Below are positions 58,333 through 64,000 of a DNA stretch of 64,000 nt, in pieces. The stretch covers positions 5,083,306 through 5,147,305 of the forward strand of contig CM043954.1 of NCBI GenBank assembly GCA_014529385.2. The letters are read 5' to 3'. Positions within the stretch are counted from its first letter, which is position 1, and each line of letters begins with the position of its first letter. Source of the stretch: Adiantum capillus-veneris. Lineage: Eukaryota > Streptophyta > Polypodiopsida > Polypodiales > Pteridaceae. The notes under the pieces are model-generated. The model did not search any database. It worked only from the letters and a program-made list of their open reading frames with translations, and was not told the DNA's origin. The translations under genes were made by a program, and so were the position numbers.

Positions 58333-58797
58333 ATGAGCCGGGAACTAGAAACAGCAGCATGGATTCTACATCATCTACCGAGTGAAGTGGCGGACCTTGT
58401 CATCGACAAGGTCTTTGACACTTGTTTTGCTTGGCAAAAAGACAAGACCCTCCACCTTCAAGGAGTGTTGCTTGTGAATCAAGGCTATGATGACGACTTT
58501 AGAGCTTGCTATGTATCCATCCAACTTGGATTAATACAAGTGGTAAGACACACCACCTACCTCATCACACCTGTGTATACAGTAGATGGCACTCTATCTT
58601 GCAGGAAAGTGAAGTTGCTCAAAGAGAGAGAGTTCAAGCTTTTCCAAGAGCTTGCTAGAGGGACAGTCCTAGAGCTAGAAGACGAAGACAACCTTGTCCT
58701 GTGGTACTATAAATTTGACCTCGACTACCAAGAGCTCTACACCTCCGACTATAACCTTCCACCACAAAGGAGAGAGCCTTTCCGAATTATCATGTGA
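58333..58797 (+). CDS. Unknown 154-residue frame upstream of gag in element F
   Basis: Uninterrupted frame with a plausible soluble protein composition: ETAAWILHHLPSEVADLVID at the start, a middle part with ACYVSIQLGLIQVVRHTTYL, and a charged C-terminal part (REFKLFQELARGTVLELEDE). It lies between the primer site and gag, where some plant gypsy elements have an extra frame. The CYVSI...VVR wording faintly echoes CCIVSIEEVVR in the preceding small frame. I do not recognise a family. Confidence 0.4.
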   Translation: MSRELETAAWILHHLPSEVADLVIDKVFDTCFAWQKDKTLHLQGVLLVNQGYDDDFRACYVSIQLGLIQVVRHTTYLITPVYTVDGTLSCRKVKLLKEREFKLFQELARGTVLELEDEDNLVLWYYKFDLDYQELYTSDYNLPPQRREPFRIIM

Positions 58798-59116
58798 TGG
58801 ACCCAGCGCATCAGCCTTTTGCAAGGAACCAAACTTATGCACCATAACGAATTCAATCAATCAAAGTAATCTTGGACCACAAGATGTTTTATCAACAGAT
58901 CATTAAAACCATGTTTGGTAGAGAATGAGTGCAAGAGATAAACACCTCTTCTCTACCCTTTATCCTCCCTATGATTAATCATGAAGTGTCTTTTGATGTA
59001 TTTATTTTCATCCTTGTATAGTATGTTTTCCATCTACCGAGCACCCATGTATTGAATCTCTATTTATAAATAATAATAAAAAAAATCTAAGTCGAGTTAA
59101 TTTTCTCACTCTCACA

Positions 59117-61006
59117 ATGGCAAGTGTAGCATTTCCAACCTTTACTGGTAAGGTGGGTGAGCATGCTGCAGACTTTCTAGACAACTTGGAAATAGCATGT
59201 GTCATCTCTGCGAGAGATGATGATGCTTCGCGCTTGTGCATCTTCCCACTTCTAATGAAGGTGGAGGAAAGATCATGGTACAATGCCTTGGCACAAGCAA
59301 CCAAGGAACGGTGGGACTTATTAAGAGCAGCCTTTGTCAAGCGTTTTGGAGAGGGCACAACATCAGAGAAGCTATGGCAATTGTTGACAGAGTTGAAGCA
59401 GGGCAGTATGCTGGAATACGCATCATATGAGTCAAAGTTTGTAGATTTATGGGGGCGATGGGTTGCATCGCTAAGAGAGGATGAGGGGGCACCTGATTTC
59501 TTAAAGAAGGATCGGTTTGTGGCTGGGTTATGGCCAACTCTTAAAGAGAAGGTGAAGGGAAGGTTTCCTGCTACGTATGAGCTAGCAGTTGAAGTGGCCC
59601 GCCTTAAAGACAAGAAGTTACGCCTACAAGCCAGAAATATCGATGAAGAGCAAGCCGTTAGGACCCGATCACCTCTAGCACCACCTACAACAGCCGCCCA
59701 GAGGATTCAACCACAAGAACCAATTGAAGATCAGCAAGACCTGCTCAATCGAATCACCAATCAACTTGAGAATCTCTTAGTCCATTTGATACAACAAGGG
59801 CATACACACAATCGCAACCAAGAGCAAGGAAGAGGACAACGAAGGCAAAACCAAGAATACCACTGCTACAATTGTGGGGAGGATGGTCATGGCATGTACT
59901 ACTGTCCACACCCAAGGAGGCAAAATTTCAACAGAGGAGCCAGGCAAAACCAAGTTTCACCACCGAGAGCAAGACCACCACCACGGAGGGCACCACAACA
60001 AGCACCACCCGTGCAAATCCTACAACCACCCATTCAACCACATCCACCACCACCACAACCTCTCATTCCACCCTTACCCCCACCACCAGTTGGCAATCAA
60101 ACAGTAAGCGTCATCAGTATTGAAGGTAAAGGAAAGGAGAAAGTGGAGGAGGATATCAAGGGAGTAGCAAAAGGTAAGACCAAGTTTAAAGGAGTAGATT
60201 CCATAGGAGTAAAACGCGCTAGGCATGGTGAATTTTCCCAAAAGGAAGAAAAGATGAAGACTAAAGGGGAATCTAGCAAAAATCCGTCCAAGTCACGACG
60301 CAAAATTGACATTGTAGATTTCTCTTTGGGTGAATGTTCTAAACCATATGGTTTGGTTCAAGATGTTTCTGTGCAGGGCCCAAAAATCACCTGGCCCCAC
60401 TTACTCCACCTAGCACCTAGGGTGAGGAGACAATGGACAAAGATGGTTAGCACTAGACGACCAAAGCCAAAGATAGCTGGGGCTATCTCTGGGAGGAATC
60501 TAGATGACATACTACCAGTGATGGATGGTTACATCAAAGGGCAACACATCTCCAATATCTACATCGATGGTGGCGCACAAATATGCGTCATGAGTGAAAA
60601 AATGATGCACCGTTTGGGTTTAGAGGTGAGTCGGCCGGAACCATGCCGAGCCAAAATGGCAAATAATTTAAAAGTTCAATGTGTCGTTGTCATAAATGCA
60701 GTTAGGATAAAGGCATTCAACACCGAGGTAGATGTGGACATCTTTGTCATTATACACAAAGGGGAGGGCTACCCTATCATTCTAGGGAGGCCTTGGCTTA
60801 TGGCTATGAGAGCTAAGCAGGACTGGGACACTGGCATAATCCAGATGAAGGATGCAAAAGGGAGGCCAATACTTTATGACATGAAGAAAGGTCGGCAATG
60901 CGACATGGATCTAGAAACCTCTATGGATGAGTTTTCTAGTGGTGACTCTTCAACCACCTCAGAGGAGGATTCAATAGGGAGTGAAGGGAGTGCTCCATTG
61001 AGGTAA
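59117..61006 (+). CDS. Element F gag-protease, intact 629 residues
   Basis: Starts MASVAFPTFTGKVGEHAADF. Residues about 1-175 are a gypsy gag core (RSWYNALAQATKERWDLLRA; FVKRFGEGTTSEKLWQLLTE). A Gln-rich segment follows, then a zinc knuckle CYNCGEDGHGMYYC at 250-263, a Pro-rich stretch (280-330) and a Lys-rich segment. The aspartic protease has IDGGAQICVM with the catalytic Asp at 484 and IILGRPW about 80 residues later. The usual DSGA/DTGA is DGGA here, as in element D. The frame has no stop over 1.9 kb, so it may still make particles. It ends in an acidic tail (SSGDSSTTSEEDS). Confidence 0.9.
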   Translation: MASVAFPTFTGKVGEHAADFLDNLEIACVISARDDDASRLCIFPLLMKVEERSWYNALAQATKERWDLLRAAFVKRFGEGTTSEKLWQLLTELKQGSMLEYASYESKFVDLWGRWVASLREDEGAPDFLKKDRFVAGLWPTLKEKVKGRFPATYELAVEVARLKDKKLRLQARNIDEEQAVRTRSPLAPPTTAAQRIQPQEPIEDQQDLLNRITNQLENLLVHLIQQGHTHNRNQEQGRGQRRQNQEYHCYNCGEDGHGMYYCPHPRRQNFNRGARQNQVSPPRARPPPRRAPQQAPPVQILQPPIQPHPPPPQPLIPPLPPPPVGNQTVSVISIEGKGKEKVEEDIKGVAKGKTKFKGVDSIGVKRARHGEFSQKEEKMKTKGESSKNPSKSRRKIDIVDFSLGECSKPYGLVQDVSVQGPKITWPHLLHLAPRVRRQWTKMVSTRRPKPKIAGAISGRNLDDILPVMDGYIKGQHISNIYIDGGAQICVMSEKMMHRLGLEVSRPEPCRAKMANNLKVQCVVVINAVRIKAFNTEVDVDIFVIIHKGEGYPIILGRPWLMAMRAKQDWDTGIIQMKDAKGRPILYDMKKGRQCDMDLETSMDEFSSGDSSTTSEEDSIGSEGSAPLR

Positions 61007-61812
61007 TGGATCTCACATTCAACCACAACAAGGTGGACCCTTCAAATTTGCAACCACATGTGAAAGTGGTGAAGACACTTCAACTACCCCTATGGCACGA
61101 GATTGGTGAAAGACTCATGCAGAGAAATGCAATTGAGTTCTACTGGCACTTTAGGTTTTCCTTTCTAACTGTGAATATTGTGTGTAACATTAATTTGGGA
61201 AGCTCTTTAAGTTGGGTTGCGACAAGAGTGGAAGGATTGACATCAACAACCAGTGGAATCAATCTAGGACACACCCATCAAGGAAGAATGGTTTTGCATA
61301 CTAGTGGTAACATGGAGTCATTTTTCAAAATGTGGTTTGCAATTTATCTTTTGTACATGGTGGGCTCTCTTGTGAAACATGCATCAACCATGCAATCTAT
61401 CCATGTGGGCAACAGGTGTCTATCAATTTGGCATCAAGAAGGACAACAAGCAAGATATGAGGATTATGGCTTCTTACTCCCTTTAGGCTATGTGTCTGGA
61501 CGAGGAAGCCATGCATGGTGCCGCTTTGGAATACTTTCAAGGACTGATCAAGTTCTTTCCATACCTTCTATCATTTATGCAAGGGTTAATTCTTGTGCAG
61601 CTTGTGAACTCAAGACTCATTTTAAGTGTGATCTTATGAAGAAGGCATTATTGCATACAATGGATTTACCCATAGTGTGGGACCCAGGTGGACACCGAAA
61701 AGAACTTTGGGGAGACTCATGCTTCCAAGGGATCCATTATTCCCTACAAGGATCTACCAACCAACAAGGGAGAAATCCCACTCTATTTCAACATGCTCAA
61801 GTACAGAGCTAG
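61006..61812 (+). CDS. Unknown 268-residue frame overlapping the gag-protease stop
   Basis: The ATG overlaps the gag-protease stop codon (TAATG), a layout that allows termination-reinitiation. The frame is open for 268 codons where an autonomous element would begin RT. The sequence has hydrophobic stretches (FFKMWFAIYLLYMVGSL) and Cys/Trp/His residues but no RT, RNase H or integrase motif. It could be an accessory protein or a frame left open by chance after pol was deleted. Confidence 0.35.
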   Translation: MDLTFNHNKVDPSNLQPHVKVVKTLQLPLWHEIGERLMQRNAIEFYWHFRFSFLTVNIVCNINLGSSLSWVATRVEGLTSTTSGINLGHTHQGRMVLHTSGNMESFFKMWFAIYLLYMVGSLVKHASTMQSIHVGNRCLSIWHQEGQQARYEDYGFLLPLGYVSGRGSHAWCRFGILSRTDQVLSIPSIIYARVNSCAACELKTHFKCDLMKKALLHTMDLPIVWDPGGHRKELWGDSCFQGIHYSLQGSTNQQGRNPTLFQHAQVQS

Positions 61813-61831
61813 AGGCATGAATACCTCTAGC

Positions 61832-61848
61832 CTTAGGGGGAGGGCTAA
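61832..61848 (+). other. Element F polypurine tract
   Basis: TTAGGGGGAGGG, just upstream of the 3' LTR. Confidence 0.7.
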
Positions 61849-62966
61849 TCAGGCAAGCTTTTCCATGCATGGGAACCCCCCATATATTTTTTCCCTTTTA
61901 CCAAAATATTTCCTATTATATAAGTTACTTTTGATTTTTTCTTCCTTTTTCACAAACATTTTAGCCTTTATTAAATAAATAAGACTTATGCTAATCAATC
62001 ACAATGTAGCATAAATAAGTAAGCTTTCTTTGTTGATCTCTCTTTTGACCTTAAATATTAAATATATATTCTAAATTACATTATATATTTTAGTATTTTC
62101 TAATATATTTTTCATGTATGTATATTATTCCACCCTTCCAAATATTTTATTCACTAGTTTTCATTTTCAAACCTCAACCCCACTTTCAAATTTCAATAAT
62201 ACCTCCATCTAGATGATTGCCAATCTTTTTAAAACTCTAGGTCATGTTTTCATACACATGAAGGAGCTTACACTTGAAGGCAAGAGAGAAGTCCACTCAA
62301 AGGGGACCACCAAAAGACCTTTGCAGCCACAAATAATACATTATTTGGCTGAATTTTTTAAGTAAAGAAGAACCCCGAATCTGAAGGAGCATTCAACATA
62401 AAAGATGTAGCTCGTGATCTCAAATTTTAGCTCAAATTTTTTCAGAATTTTTGGAGTTATGAACACGGAGATATGATTTTTGTAGTGGATCCCAGTTTTC
62501 TCATGTAATGGTGACACAGGCCATCCCCAATTTTCTTCCCTCTAGAATGGCTATGGTTCTACAAGTCTTCAAGCATGATTACAAGAGACAAGGCTCTTTT
62601 AATGAGGTCCTGGAAAGTCTAGAGTGATTCTATCACCATTTTTGGAGGATCCATCCTCATCAACAACTATCCACCTTTGACAATCTCTCTTGTAAATTTC
62701 TTACCTCTCTCTTCTCTCCCTAATAAGCTTATGTCTAGCCAAAGCTAGACTATTGTAAATATCTCCTATCCTCTACATAATACCCACATTCTCTCTTCTT
62801 CTCTCTCTATTGACTCTGGTATTTTAAATAATGAGGAGACAAGATGGGAGCCACAGTCACATGCACCCCATTTTCCTAGTCACCAAAGTGGGACACTCAC
62901 CTCAAATAGAAATATTGCTAAATCCTCCCCTCCTTCCCTACATAAGGAGGCCATGAGAGCTCACTT

Positions 62967-63028
<62 letters not shown>

Positions 63029-63807
63029 TCCATACACACTCTTGTGCTACATGCTTGTAGCATGAACCCTAATCACATAATCACAACACCATCACCATGC
63101 GCAAAAGATGAGAACCACACCTCCACACCACTTGTAATTAAGGGTTGAAGGCACAATTTCAAGAAGAAGAAGGGTGGACACACTCATGATATTCCTCGCC
63201 ATTAACTCCCATCTCTCCATTATGCCTCCTACGATCTTGTCCCCTTCTCATTTTCCTGCCATACGCTACCTATTGTATCCATCTTTTGCAAGCAATCAAC
63301 ACACTCCATCTTGGTGCCATACGTTGTGTCGCTTTGGATACATCTCATTGTGAGTATGGTATATGCTTGTTCCTTGCCTTTTTTTTCTGCTTATGTAAAG
63401 GTGTGCGGATTCGCCACCATACACACACACTCTCTCTCTCCCTCTCATATTCCTATCATCTTGATACTTCCATCTTGAGGTGTGTGGATTCGCCACCTCT
63501 TGTATGATAAGTGAGCATACTCACAAGTTTCCTCTACCTCATTATCTTCCTTACTAACATGCAGGAGTAGCAAGCCCATTCTCACTCATTCACCAGTCCT
63601 CTCAGCTTATTCTCCGACCAGCTCATTCCACATTTGGGCATGGATCTTGAAATTGTTTTCCATGGCATGCTTCATTGTGTATATGTATGCATCGTAGCCG
63701 CATATCTTGCTAGGTGGTGCCCCTATTGTGTATCCCCCATGATGAGGCCATTGTGCATAGTCTTGGTGTAGAGGCCACCGGGTCTATTTTTTCACTTCCG
63801 CCTCTCA
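61849..63807 (+). repeat. Element F 3' LTR
   Basis: Near-identical to 55,780-57,721 and ends CGCCTCTCA. The CA tract (about 62971-63025) is longer than in the 5' LTR, and the TATA box is altered to TACATAAG. Confidence 0.9.
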
Positions 63808-64000
63808 GATGATTAATTCTTAAAACAGGGTATAAAGCATAATACTGTATCGCAAATATACGCTTTTAAACAAAGGGAGAATGAAAAAGGGAAGGAAGAA
63901 ACCTTGAGATTCAAGCAATACATCGAGAGGTGCCCGAGGAGAGAATTACCGCAGAACGAGATATTGTCTGTGCTCTTCGTTGAAGGACTTAGGAATGAAA
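63808..64000 (+). pseudogene. Element E: gag, right part, continuing past the window
   Basis: From 63,808 the translation gives FLKQGIKHNTVSQIYAFKQR, then LRFKQYIERCPRRELPQNE and LFVEGLRNE. This aligns with element A's gag core (FSPKGIAHNTVSQIHRFKQK; LRLKRYVKLC; IFIQGMRDE). It continues the gag cut at 55,779. An in-frame TAA follows the first two codons after the junction. Confidence 0.85.

Larger units (their letters stand above)
55780..63807 (+). mobile_element. Element F: gag-protease-only LTR element nested in element E
   Basis: About 8.03 kb, with LTRs of about 1.94 and 1.96 kb that differ at a few dozen positions by eye plus a CA-repeat length change. The internal region is only about 4.1 kb, with a primer site, gag-protease and unexplained frames but no RT, RNase H or integrase. 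It is probably mobilised in trans by an autonomous relative such as element D. Element E's gag reading frame flanks it on both sides. I could not identify a clean target duplication; the exact outer LTR ends are uncertain by a few bases. Confidence 0.9.

Overview
This is a repeat-dense stretch of a large plant nuclear genome. I found no intact host gene. The best clue to the host is a decayed pentatricopeptide-repeat (PPR) gene at the left edge, whose motif spacing and wording resemble the large PLS-class PPR families of ferns and lycophytes. A fern or similar seed-free vascular plant is my best guess, not a demonstrated fact. Long (TC)n, (TG)n and (CA)n microsatellites and AT-rich spacers fill much of the rest.

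Layout: 1-1870 PPR pseudogene modules. 5.9-7.9 kb: minus-strand Ty1/copia remnant. 8.46-16.75 kb: element A, a minus-strand gypsy-type element with LTR, tRNA-Asp-type primer site, a very long leader carrying an array of 24-bp palindromes, and one gag-protease frame ending in Trp-x-Pro-Lys repeats. 16.75-20.6 kb: element B1 (partial LTR, tRNA-Asp-type primer site, gag), fused to B2 (20.6-24.2 kb), the 3' half of a chromodomain-bearing gypsy element. 24.25-24.9 kb: another gag fragment. 29,316-34,493: a complete young Ty1/copia element with identical LTRs and target duplication CCTCC. 40.18-42.7 kb: an older inverted copy of the same copia family. 43.3-44.1 kb: tRNA-derived SINE-like sequences, a 31-bp minisatellite and a second kind of palindrome. 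45.6-49.7 kb: element C, a chromovirus relative of B2. 49.69-50.17 kb: a copia gag/protease fragment. 50.8-52.64 kb: element D, an Athila/Tat-like gag-protease-RT remnant. D is interrupted by element E (LTR 52,642-53,552; tRNA-Asp-type primer site; leader with a third palindrome; gag). E's gag is split by element F (55,780-63,807), a gag-protease-only element with about 1.95-kb LTRs. E's gag resumes at 63,808 and runs off the window, so the nesting order is D, then E, then F.

The most unusual signal is the palindrome system. Element A carries eight related 24-bp palindromes in its leader, most of them 124-125 bp apart or about twice that. Element E carries palindromes of a different sequence in the equivalent position. 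A third region (43.9-44.1 kb) carries yet another palindrome pair spaced 123 bp apart. In A one copy changed symmetrically in both arms, and the decayed copies mostly lost CpG dinucleotides. In A and E all the palindromes lie downstream of the predicted LTR TATA box, so they would be in the genomic RNA. Also notable: a stop codon shared by two copies of the copia family, one of which transposed very recently; an N-terminal gag domain shared by A and E; and unexplained intact frames in element F.
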